Source of the DNA: Perognathus longimembris pacificus
Taxonomy: Eukaryota; Chordata; Mammalia; Rodentia; Heteromyidae
Reading direction: 5' to 3'
Length of the DNA stretch: 64,000 nt
NCBI RefSeq assembly: GCF_023159225.1
Contig: NC_063188.1
Span: 11,181,086 to 11,245,085 of the forward strand
The notes beneath the pieces were generated by a model. The model worked only from the letters and a program-made list of their open reading frames with translations, was not told where the DNA came from and did no database searches. Below are positions 13,300 to 23,869 of the stretch, in pieces. Made by a program: the position numbers and the translations under genes. Positions within the stretch are counted from its first letter, which is position 1; each line of letters opens with the position of its first letter.

Positions 13300-15130
13300 T
13301 CTACTCACCCTTCATTTATCTCTGCTGGTTTCAATGGCTTAAATAGTGGAGTTACTACATCCTCATTTCTAAGAGTTGATCGCCCCTGGTGTATGTGCAT
13401 TTACCCAGTTATGCTGAAACTTTGCGCACTAACCACTGACCATCAGCAATTGGAAAGAAAAGTATCAAGGGAAGCTACAGTAGATTACCTGTGAAAGAAC
13501 ATAGTCTTATCAGTCACCAGCATTTAACAACAGTCCTACAGCCATGTGATAATTTGGGTCAGTTATCCCACTAGTGTAATCACATCTTTCCTTACCCAAT
13601 GGTATTTTATCATATAAAGGCAATGTCTCTGAACAACACCTATAGCTTAAAATTTGACTAGACATTTACCCCTGGATATAAACATATCCAATTTGAGATA
13701 CAGAATCGCTATACACTAAAATTAGACAGATTAGAAGCACAGATTTCCAAAATGAGATAGATAAGTGGGATTTTCATAGTAGCTTTCTTGGTTACTGAAC
13801 CCATGAGTTCTATGTACTCATGAAACAGCACCATATAATGTTCTTTGATTTAGGGTAATATACTGCACCTGGGAAAGCAGTGTCTTATCTTTGCAAATTA
13901 TCTTCTATCATTTCCAAGTTGGCACCTCACTCACACCTTCAAAAGCCCTGCTATTACCTTATCAGGCCAACATCTACTCATTGTGTGGTCTGTGATATAA
14001 CCAGGAGATTCCATGGTAATATTATTGCCCAAATTCTTTATCTATAATGTGGAAATTTGAAAGCAGTGATTTATTCCATGTTAGTAGATGCAATATTCTG
14101 AGATCATTCAGAAAGTGAGGCTGACCAAGATTCCACAGAAAGAAAGGCAGAATATTGTCTTGATTATGGGTCAATGTCAGTCTACATGAGTTCCAGAATA
14201 GAAACCATCCAGTATACTTAACTTGCAAACCAATATGCACTTGGTCCTCTCAAATGTCAGTGCCTCATGGGGACACAAGACTGATGTCTGTTGTTACCAG
14301 GCTAAACATCTGGCAGTAGCAATAGAAAAAATCAGAACTGGTAAGTGGTGAACCATGTTGTTGATCACATAAATGTTTTCTATCCCTGCTACCATAATTA
14401 TAGCATTAATGAGTTTATTGTGCCAACATTGGGGTGGCTGGAGAAAGAAGCTGGCTGATACCAACAGGAAAAATCTTTCTATTTGTTTGCTGAGTGTTCT
14501 TTCTGAGAAGAAAGCTGGGCACCTGACATTAGTATTCTATATGAAAATCTTCACATTCTGTGATGTTGGGGTTCAGAAAATGATATCTCAGAGTATGATG
14601 TTTTTTGCATGCTGAGTACTTTCAAGAAAATTGGTAGGCCTCAGAAACAGCTTCAGAAGTAGTGTCTCTCTGACCTTTCCATGTCTCGAGGAAGAAGTGC
14701 TACACAGAGAGGCCAAGAAGAACCTGAACAGAAAACCCCTGCTAGGTTTCTCTCCTTAGTCTTTCAGCATCAGATCAAACTATTCTGTTCAATTGCATTT
14801 CTACATTGCTATCTATTCTTCTGGAATGTAAGTACAAAAATAACTAAGTTTTCCTAGGGTCTTTGGGTCTTCTAAATGTTTCACCATAACAGAAAATCTA
14901 GTTAATTTGCTATTCTTTTCTCTTGCTAACCTGTCTTTTGTTATAAGAGTATTAGCCATGCTCTGGTCATAAAAAAATATTAATTGAAATGTACTCCTGG
15001 AAATGGAAATGAGAAGTTTGTTTTCTACTGCTTTTGTTTTCCTTTTGTCTTGTTCATTTGTTTTTGAGGGGGTAAAGGAGGCACAGAAATGGAGGGATAA
15101 AGGGTGAGCAAATGCAGCAGTAGTACTCAC
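13300..15130. repeat. possible ERVL-MaLR internal fossil
   Basis: The phrasing of this stretch (for example 13530-13680 and 14100-14330) resembles from memory the non-coding internal region of MaLR elements. A MaLR LTR lies 3' at 20430. No gag or pol frame survives. This is low confidence and needs comparison with a repeat library; otherwise it is unclassified spacer. Confidence 0.3.
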
Positions 15131-15154
15131 TAGACACTATGCTGAAAACAAACT

Positions 15155-15306
15155 ATATAACTTGTAGGTGGGGATGGGAGAGAAAAACTAGGAGAGAGTG
15201 AGGGAAGGGGTGACAATGTCCAAAAAGAAATGTACTCTGTCTGACTTATGTAACTGTAACCTCTCTGTATGTCATCTTCATAATACCAATAAAAAATAAA
15301 AATTAA
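15155..15306 (+). repeat. old L1 3' end
   Basis: A purine-rich tract (gggaagggg) precedes aactgtaacctctctgtatg, aataccaataaaaaataaaa. This matches the order of the L1 3' UTR at 45180-45320 in diverged form. Confidence 0.6.
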
Positions 15307-15329
15307 AGAGTGTTACTCATGACCAATAT

Positions 15330-16980
15330 ACTGGATGTCCTCTCCTACAGGTTCCCTAGAATTTTCCATACTGCCCATGAAACTGTATATATTCTTACCA
15401 TAAGCTACTTCTCTCCACAAAAAGTGGATAAATGTGTGAACTGTATGAAGTTCTACTTGCAGAAAATGTGTTTTCAAGATGTTTATTGTCTTTCATGGCC
15501 ACCACTGTGTGGGGTTTTAGTGCATAAGCAATCTATTTTCAGTTTGTACCTACATAATGAGCTAAACCATCTTTTCTTCCTCTTGACCCCACTACTAGCT
15601 CCTCATAGGGAAGCCATGTAGTGGCCATACATATGAGCAGGGAAAGTCATCAGTACCCGCAACACTGGTGAGTGACAGCTAGATTCCAGATCAGCCACTC
15701 ATACAGTTTACTTAGCCTTGCACATGCCCAATCCACAACTTACTAGGTGCAGATTAAAGTATGTAACTAAAGGGCCTCCCAACCTCATGATATGTTGGAT
15801 TTCACAAAACCCAACTCAGGATGGGCAGGACAGTCTGGCTGGTCACTTTATGGCCCAGAACCATGCATTCCATTTCTACTAGGACCAAGGAGCAAACAAG
15901 AAACTGTTGTAAAATAATGTATAGTTCTCCACTGCAACTGGCATGCTTTTTTTCTATTGGGACATGTTGTAAACCCTACATTATACATTTCTACACCACA
16001 GATACAGTTAGTACTATACTCAGTCTGTCAGTTGCATGGTAAATGTTTCAGTGCTCTATTCCCCAAACGGAATATACTGCCTGAAGAAGTCAAAGAGGCC
16101 CACTCTAATTTCTACTTCTTCTTGGTGGGTAGAGGAGGCAAGATGCAGTCATTTGTTGTTCAAATGGGATGTCTCTGCATGGCCCATAACATTGACATAC
16201 TAAAAACTTTACAAATGGAACAAATATATCACTTCACTCTCATCCTTTCTGCTTGGGAAAAAATATCATTGAGAGTTTGGACCACTGTGAACAGATTTGT
16301 CATTCCAATGGCCACATCCCATGAACTTGATGCTATGTAAATATGTTTTAGCAAAAATACTATAACTAGGCCAGCATCTGTGACTGAGTATACTATAGTC
16401 CACTGCAGCACTAACCTGAAGTAATCCAGCAGCATGTTTTAAGGCTAATTAAGGTAAATTAATAAGGACATGATGACTCCATCTCCTGCATCCTTCAGAC
16501 TTTTAGGTTGACACTAATCTCTACCATTCCTCACAGATGCAATTTTATTTTTTTTATTTATTGCCTTGACTGAACACAGACAGAAAGGACATAATTCAGA
16601 GGCTTTCACTTAGGCTTTCCACTATGATAGCTGCTATCCTCCAGGACAAAGACCCAATATTGGAATCTTTCAGCTACTAAGTATATCCATTCTAGTTATA
16701 GAATTTGGGGTAGAGAATGGTTACAAAATGAAACTGTAGATATAGTGAACCTGCTTGTAGGCTAAATCTTGGTCAGCACTCCATGTATTACTTGGCCCAC
16801 CTACATTTTATGCCCATAGAAGCCATGATGATATGTTCTCATGTCCGGGTATCAGTGTCAGCTGATCATAACAAAACTCAGACTATTCAGATAGATGATC
16901 TTAAGCTCCTACAGGGGAAAACGGAAGGAAATATTATAGGTTGTCTGTTTTCTGAGAGTAGGCCCAGGGATGAAAACTTG
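15330..16980. repeat. possible ERVL-MaLR internal fossil, continued
   Basis: Segments such as 15830-15970 and 16240-16440 resemble internal MaLR/ERVL fossil DNA from memory. Several short open frames occur (15310-15621, 15957-16340) but carry no motif I can defend. Confidence 0.3.
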
Positions 16981-16983
16981 ACA

Positions 16984-17137
16984 AGTGATCCATGGTTTTT
17001 TCTCATTTCTTTGTTGTTAAAGTGGTGTACAGAGGGGTTAAAGTTTCATACGTAAGGCAGTGAGTATATTTCTTATCAAACTTGTTACCTCCTCCCTCAT
17101 TTTCTCCCTTCTCTCCTCCCCAGTGATCCATATTTTT
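16984..17137 (-). mobile_element. very short L1 3'-end insertion
   Basis: About 120 bp of L1 3' UTR complement (gtggtgtacagaggggttaa to the C/T-rich tract) lies between repeats of agtgatccat (16984-16993 and 17122-17131). It is strongly 5'-truncated. Confidence 0.7.
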
Positions 17138-17139
17138 AT

Positions 17140-17770
17140 TGAGATTGTGTCAATTTAGCAAAATCCTTGTTCCAGTCATTGTACTCCTAAACTACCTCGC
17201 TCCATGAACTGTCCACACAGATCTCTATTGGCCAGGACCCCTTGGCTGCAATTCTGACCTTGTTGTTCACTAAAATAATTGACCCTACATGACTCCTGAT
17301 AGTAAATCACTGACATCTGGCCTCTGTTATTTCCAGATCCTATCACCACCTTTGTCATCAAATAGCCTAGTTTTATTACAGCATTTACTACTAGCAATCC
17401 TGGTCAACATGGGATAGCCTAAAAACTTCTCCATGATGGTTGTGTCCTGATCACCAGCACATTCTTTATTGGAGTAAATGGAGTATCATCTGCACTTCTA
17501 CAGAACATATAAGACATATAAGAACATATAAGGGTTTTCTAGCATGGCAGGGTATTTCCTTATAACACAATGGTCAATTCTTGAGACTACTGATTCCTTC
17601 CTGAACCATTTTCTTTGAAATTTCTGGCATTTTTACTTCCCTTTATGTAAAAGATCATCTTTTCCAAGTTTCCCAGAGCCACCGTCACAGCATGCTAATA
17701 CTACTTTTCAGGGCTACCTATCATGGGAAAATATTCCCATATTATTAAACTCTCATATGTCCCCTTTGGA
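17140..17770. other. unclassified, possibly ancient ERV-derived
   Basis: No gene is seen. The wording resembles the stretches at 13300-16980 and may belong to the same fossil. Confidence 0.3.
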
Positions 17771-17778
17771 TTTTGTTC

Positions 17779-17811
17779 GTGTGTGTATGTGTGTGTGTGT
17801 ATGTGTGTGTA
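17779..17811. repeat. (TG)n microsatellite
   Basis: Interrupted TG/TATG tract at the 3' (tail) side of the following minus-strand SINE; probably grew from the SINE tail. Confidence 0.9.
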
Positions 17812-18035
17812 TGCCAGTCCTGGAGCTTGAACTTTGGGGTCTGGGTGCTATCTGTGAGGTTTTTTGTTCAAGTCTAGCATTCTACCACTTGAGGCACAAT
17901 TCTACTTCTGGCTTTTTGGTAAACAGAGATAAGAGCTTCCTAGACTTTCCTACCTGGGTAGCTTCAAACAAAAGATCCTTGTATCTCAGCCTCTTGAGTA
18001 GCTAGGATTAAAGGTATAAGCCACTGCTACAAGGC
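17805..18035 (-). mobile_element. B1-ID composite SINE
   Basis: The complement carries the B1-like head (agccactgctacaaggct side at 18035), the mid segment with atctctgtttacc and an ID-like tail ending at the TG tract. It is moderately diverged. Confidence 0.75.
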
Positions 18036-18039
18036 TGCT

Positions 18040-19130
18040 TTGTTCTTCTGATCTAGTATACTCAGAATCCAGTCCTATTTTATAGGGTTCTGATTTTTCT
18101 TAATAAATATTGACTAGATTTTGCAGTTCCTTTGGTACACAGTTATTTTTCTGTCTTAAGAGGTATAACACATCCTCAACTGGGGGATGTTGAAAGTTGC
18201 TTTTAGTTATGGGTGTCATAGCCAGGAATGAAAGCGAGGGTAGATTTCCTACAACACGGAAATAAGTGTAATATCTTACTAGGGTATAACACTAGAGTTT
18301 AATAAGAGAGAGTATGATACTTTTGCAGGCCCAGAAAGTTCCGTTGCAATTTCAGAAATCAAGATTTTGGAGTTTGTTGACCCAGATGCTCTTGTCCCAT
18401 GCCTCAGGGACATTATTAGGGTCCTGACATTGGCACAGCTAACTCACCAGGGTTGAGAATTCCAACTTCCCTGGAGCTGTGAGGTCTTCACAATTAAGTA
18501 CTAGCTTCATCAGCTTTTCTCTGCCTTCTAGCTAAAAGAAATTAGAGGCTTTTTATATGCTGCCAAAGACATCTGGCACTCATACTCTACCTTTATTCAG
18601 TTACTTCCTTAGCCTTCATTGTCCTTGTCTAAGGCATCAGTAGCATAGAGTCAAAGCCATTCCATTCCCTAGTGCCTATGTAAAAGCTCAAATGATCAAA
18701 TCATTTATCTTGCCAGGCTGTTTCCTTGTTCTAGTAACCTATCCTAGTTCACCATTGATATCCTAACTGAATAATTTCACTGCTATAGAATGCCATAAAA
18801 TGTCAATATTCCCCTTACCACTAGGGAAATGATCTTTGTTCCAAGCTAGCTGGTGGGTAATCCAATTCGTAAATCTCATTTCTTTTTAGTTTATTCCTAC
18901 ATGTATTTCTAGAACACAGTCCTAAGTCAAATTTCTTGGGAAATATGCTTTGAAATGATACTGGTGCATGGCACATTTTGTGTAAGGAAAGTTCTTTCAA
19001 AAATAAGACTTCAAAGAGAATAGGAAAAGCCGTATTGGATGCAGAAAAGTTTGAAACTACCATCAAGTTGCTACAGAGGCTTCAATATCATAGAGTTTTG
19101 GGATTGAGATGACCTTCCAAAGTGTCTCCC
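18040..19130. other. unannotated spacer
   Basis: No gene or named repeat is recognised. 18500-18800 may continue the ancient ERV-like material. Confidence 0.4.
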
Positions 19131-19134
19131 ATTG

Positions 19135-19250
19135 GAAGTGAAGCTATGGGTCAATTGGTAGCGTGCTTGTCTAAAGCAATAAAACTCAGGGACAGAGCTC
19201 AGGGACAGCACTCATTTCTGGAGTTCAGACTCTGGAGTGCAAAAACAAAC
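19135..19250 (+). repeat. SINE right-half fragment
   Basis: It contains agctatgggtcaattggtagcg, then ctcagggacagcactc and ggagttcagactctgg, an ID-like monomer with an internal duplication of cagggacagMgctca. Confidence 0.55.
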
Positions 19251-19310
19251 AAGCAGAAGAAGTTTCTTCCTTGAGTGAAGGGATAAATATGTTAAACCTG
19301 ATTTAAACAT

Positions 19311-19338
<28 letters not shown>
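19311..19338. repeat. (CA)n microsatellite
   Basis: Pure CA tract of about 14 units. Confidence 0.95.
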
Positions 19339-19341
<3 letters not shown>

Positions 19342-19404
19342 CACTCTATTAATATGTATGAGTTTTATGTTTGTATGTATCTGTTAAAAGGTTGAAAAAA
19401 ACTA

Positions 19405-19735
19405 AGCCAAGAGCCATTGGCACATGTCTATAATCCTATCTACTTAGGACTATGAGATAGGAAGGTTTATGGTTCAAAGCCATCCTAGGCAGAAACGTTT
19501 GAGAGCATCTTTCTCAACCTGAACAGAAACAAGTTCACAAGACCTTCTTGAGCAGAACTGGGTGAGGTAGCACCTGCCTGTTCTTCTAATTATGACAAGA
19601 TCATGGCCAAGGCAGAAAGCAAGACTATCTTTCAGAAAAAAAACGCCCCCTGAACAGACTAAATGAATGAATGGCTCAATGGTAAAATCCTTGCCTGCTG
19701 AGTATGAACCTCTAATGTCAAACATCAATCCTAGT
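19405..19735 (+). repeat. old composite SINE(s)
   Basis: A B1-like head (cacatgtctataatcctatc, ggttcaaagccatcctaggc), a second head-like piece (ggtgaggtagcacctgcctg) and an ID-like unit (aatggctcaatggtaaaatc) follow each other, all diverged. Confidence 0.55.
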
Positions 19736-19739
19736 AAGT

Positions 19740-20425
19740 TTAAAAGAGAAATTTAAAAAATGAAACTTTTTGCAATGCAAAATTGTAAGATGAGGCCTTG
19801 CAGTCCTCCACTGAACAGTCGCTGAAGGTTGGATAGCCGCTATATCAGCCCGTGACTCTGGGCAAGGTGATTCGTTTCAGATGAAGCCACATTCCAGAGA
19901 GGAATTCAGCTATGAATCCTTAGCACCCAGCACTCCAAGCAATGGAGAGGACGAGTGCTTCAGTGCTGAATGGGCAATTGAGGTGGCACGTCATGGCATC
20001 CACTGCCACCTGCCTTCTCTTTGGGTTGATAGTGATATGCAATTAAGACACAAGAGTGATAAATTGAGTGCTTATTTGAAGGGAGTCTTCCCATAATGCA
20101 TGATTCCCTGTTATTTTCGTGTCATGTCTTACTTTCAAAATTAGCAGGTAATGAGAGATGAACTCACTCTCACATGAGGGAGGAAAGAAGGTTCTGCGGG
20201 AACACTGTAGTATTCTTAGGGGACTTATCACTCCTAAACGACTATTTAATCAGTGGTGAGTGGGAAATTAACAGTTTTTAGAATGCTGGAGTAGTGACAT
20301 TCTGTTGTTGTTATTGTTTTAATCAGTAGTGAATGTCAATTCTCTTTTGCCTAGTACTGGAATATTTCACCTTGAAAATGAAGCATATCTTCATGCATGC
20401 AGTTGTTCAGACATGGGTTGTTATC
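19740..20425. other. unannotated spacer
   Basis: No gene or repeat family is recognised. Confidence 0.45.
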
Positions 20426-20429
20426 CCAA

Positions 20430-20822
20430 AGGTTTATATTCTGGAAGTGTAATGCCTGGTGCCATGATGATGAGAGGGTAGAGCCTGTGAGAGTTAGGCC
20501 TTGTTAAAACAAACATAGGTTATGGAGACTCTATCCTCATGAATACCTTGGTGTTGTTTTCTGGAAGGGAGTCTCATATGACTGAGTTAGTTCTCAGGAT
20601 AGCAATGCAAAGCCACCCCATGTGCTCAGCCCCCATCAGTACAAAGTTGGCTTGCCTTTTTCTTCTCTGCCATGTATAATGCAGTCAGAAGATCCTTTCT
20701 GGGACACGGGAGCTATGTTGTTTGACCTTCTAGCCACCAGAATGATCAGCCAAATAAACCTCTACTTTATGCATTATACAGCATCAGTATTTTGTTACAG
20801 CAACACAAATGGACTCAAACAA
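20430..20822 (+). repeat. MaLR-type LTR fossil (MST/MLT1-like)
   Basis: Typical MaLR LTR order: agagcctgtgagagttaggc, ctcatgaataccttggtg, ttctctgccatgtataatgc, agccaaataaacctctact (polyadenylation signal AATAAA) and the terminal tattttgttacagcaacaca followed by aatggactcaaac. Orientation is plus. The element is old and has no coding content. Confidence 0.75.
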
Positions 20823-20824
20823 TC

Positions 20825-21340
20825 ATTTATTCATCGAATTACTCATTTTTTCCACCAGTTCTATGCGTAATAGTACTTCCCACATAGTAGTTATTCACTC
20901 ACCAATAGTGACTTTTTTTTATATGTGAGGAATTAGGTTCTAGGGTTACAGTAACTTAAACAGTGGACACAGTGTCTATCAAAGTATATTCTAGAGGAGA
21001 GATAGGAAGTGAATACATAAAGAATAAACAAGAAAATTTCAGTGTCTCAATTTCAATAAATAGTGTAATATTAATACAACAGTAATGTGCTAACAAGCAG
21101 TTGGCGATGTAAAGAAAGGAAAGAAAAGTTAATATAGATAAAGCAGTTAGGATAGGCTTTGCTGAGGCATTGTTCCTTGAGCTAAGTTCCACGTAATAAG
21201 AGGGATTTGGTCTGGTCATATAAGGATCTTGGAGGCAGAAGTTTTTTGGAGCCTGGATCGGAGTAGAAGAAGAAGCCATGAGAAACTCTGTAGATAGTGG
21301 GTTTCACACAGACATAATAACCAGCACAAAGACCCTGACT
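20825..21340. other. unannotated spacer
   Basis: No gene or repeat family is recognised. Confidence 0.45.
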
Positions 21341-21341
21341 T

Positions 21342-21588
21342 AGAAATGAGGTTGACGGGGCTGGGGATATAGCCTAGTGGCAAGAGTGCCTGCCTCGGAT
21401 ACACGAGGCCCTAGGTTCGATTCCCCAGCACCACATATACAGAAAACGGCCAGAAGCGGCGCTGTGGCTCAAGTGACAGAGTGCTAGCCTTGAGCGGGAA
21501 GAAGCCAGGGACAGTGCTCAGGCCCTGAGTCCAAGGCCCACGACTGGCCAAAAAAAAAAAAAAAAAAAAAAAAAGAAATGAGGTTGAC
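21342..21588 (+). mobile_element. ID-dimer SINE, 'ggggatatag' subfamily, young copy
   Basis: The body at 21357-21549 has an intact A-box-like tagcctagtggc and B box ggttcgattcc, then the right monomer, then a poly-A of about 24. A 15-bp TSD, agaaatgaggttgac, lies at 21342-21356 and 21574-21588 with no mismatch. The body is nearly identical to those at 31445 and 54543, which suggests recent activity. Confidence 0.93.
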
Positions 21589-21589
21589 A

Positions 21590-23338
21590 TGGTTGAGAAT
21601 CAAAAAGAAGGTCAGCAAGGCGAGAACATGGAATCAGACAAAAAAATATTGGAGACAAGACATAGGGCACACTACAAAGGGGTCTTGAAGGTCACAGTAA
21701 ATAATTTATTTTATCATAGGAAAATGGAAAGGCAATAGCCTTTGAACAGAGGAATAGCATAATTATTTTACATTTTTAAAGGATAGATAACTCCAGAAGT
21801 GTGTATTATAAAACAATGCCAAGAATAAAAAGGACAGTACTAGTCAGGAAATTATTGTGGAAGAGTTATTAAGCAGGAGGGGTGATGGTGCTTTGTACCT
21901 GGATGACAACTGAGGAGATGGTTAGTTTGTCTCTGGATAGTTTTTAAAGGTTGAGTCATAAGTATCTACTGACAGATTATATGTAGGACATGAGAGAAAG
22001 ATAGGAATTGGATTAGCAATTGTATAACTAGAGTCAAAGTATCAACTGGTGACTTGGATAATAAGTGAAAAAACACTTATTGGAAGAAAATCAGCCAGCT
22101 TCTCATAGTCATCAAAGCTAAGTGTGTACATGTGGAGTGGAAAAATACAGAAGCACAGACGTATGGAGAGTCATTTCTCATATGGACAATGATCTCATTG
22201 ACAATTTACTTCTGCTGTTGGCCAAAGCCAATATATTTTCTTTTCCTTTGTTGAATTTGAAAAGATCTTTTTGTCAAACGATTCCTGGAGCCTACACTCC
22301 AATACAAATTAAAGCATCCTGCCTCCTTTTATCATACCCACTTAGTGACTTCTAAAGTAGCAATAATTGTCATAATACCTCAATATATGCGGTGCTAAAG
22401 GCTGCCGGGTACCTGCATGCATTCTGCAGGTGGAAAAGAGGAGTAAGAGCAACCTCAACTGCAGCTGTGGCCAAAAAGCCTGCCCATTAGAGGTTCTTTC
22501 GCACTCCACAGGCAGGACGCTTTTCTGCAAGCAAAGCCATCCCACAGATGCTGGGTTGGAACACAATTGATTTCCTTTGTGGAACTAGCCACAGAGAAAT
22601 CCTTCATGTGTGTTCCCAGACTCAGTGGCAGTTCCGGGTTAATGTGAAGTGCTGCCACATACACAGCACAGAAGTGTGACTGTTGGAACTTTTGGAATTT
22701 CAAAGCATCACCTGATGGGAAACAGTGTCAGGAAAACAGAGGTTATGAAAAGCAGTGAGTTTTCAAAAAGTGGGAGTTGCCCAATTTTCATGATGCTGTA
22801 CTGAAATTTTCCTTTGCAACATTTCTGAAGCGTAAGACCTGATCTCTGTGATTCATTATCAGTACACTGATTGTCATGTAGTAGGTGTTAACAATCTATT
22901 GTGGATGAGTGAATGAAGAAATGAACCCAAATGAGACTCACAGCCTCTGCCAAGTGAGTGATGTTGTCAGCAAATTGTAAATCCAAGCCTAATTCCTGTT
23001 AATGTGTTTGGTACATGGAACCCAGTGCAAGGGTTTGTGGAGTTGGTCAGTAAATGGAAAGAAAGAAGTCAATTGTCTCAAATGAATGATACTTTTTTCT
23101 ATTCAATTGCCTAGTCTTGTTTGACTTGCAAATAAAAACATAATAAATCATAATTGAGTATATCACTCGGGAACTATGTCTATTAGCATGAATCTTGAGA
23201 GAACAAAATAAGAAGTCAGAAGGAATGACATAAAATAATGAGATAAAAGGCTGTAACTATTACCACTCCCTTTAGTCACCTCAGGGATATGATATGTCAT
23301 TTGATGTCAAGAATATCCAGCTGTTTGACTCAATTTTT
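21590..23338. other. unannotated spacer
   Basis: No gene or repeat family is recognised. Confidence 0.45.
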
Positions 23339-23339
23339 T

Positions 23340-23865
23340 ATTATTGTTTTTGTGTATGTGCTGCTCCCGGGGTTTGAAACTCGGGGCTTGGGCACTGTTC
23401 CTGACCTTTTTGTGCTCAAGACTAGTGCTCCATCACTTTGAACCACAACACCATTTCCAGCTTTTGGGGGAGTTAATTGGAGATAAGAGTCTCAAAAGCC
23501 AAGCAGCAGCGGCTCACACTTGTAATCCTAGCTATTTAGCAGGCTGAGATCAAGGATTGTGGTTCAAACCCAGCCTGGGAAGGAAAGTCCATGAGACTCT
23601 TATCTCCAATTAATCACCAGAAAGCAGGAAGTGACACTGTGGCTCAAACTGGTAGAGCAATAGCCTTGAGTGAAAGAACTCAAGGAGATTGGCCAGGCCT
23701 TGAGTTCAAGCCCCACGACCAACCCCACCTCCCCCACACACACACCAAAAAAAAAAAAAGTGTCATGGACTTTGCTGCTCAAGGTGGCTTCAAACCATGA
23801 CATTCATATATCAGCCTCCTGAGTAGCTAGCAAGAATTACAGGTGTGTGCCACCAAAGCAAGGGT
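23340..23865 (-). mobile_element. minus-strand B1-ID SINE split by a plus-strand SINE
   Basis: Outer element: 23340-23495 and 23758-23865. The first part breaks at gagataagagtctcaaa and the second resumes at gtgtcatggactttgctgc, continuing to the B1-like head complement (cagcctcctgagtagctagc). The outer element therefore predates the inner one listed next. Confidence 0.8.
23496..23757 (+). mobile_element. B1-ID composite SINE nested in an opposed SINE
   Basis: It begins agccaagcagcagcggctca, has the head cttgtaatcctagctattta, the middle tctccaattaatcaccag, the ID-like right part (actgtggctcaaactggtag, ttgagttcaagccccacgac) and a poly-A from about 23747. It sits inside the opposed copy, forming an inverted repeat with the outer element. 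Confidence 0.85.
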
Positions 23866-23869
23866 CACT

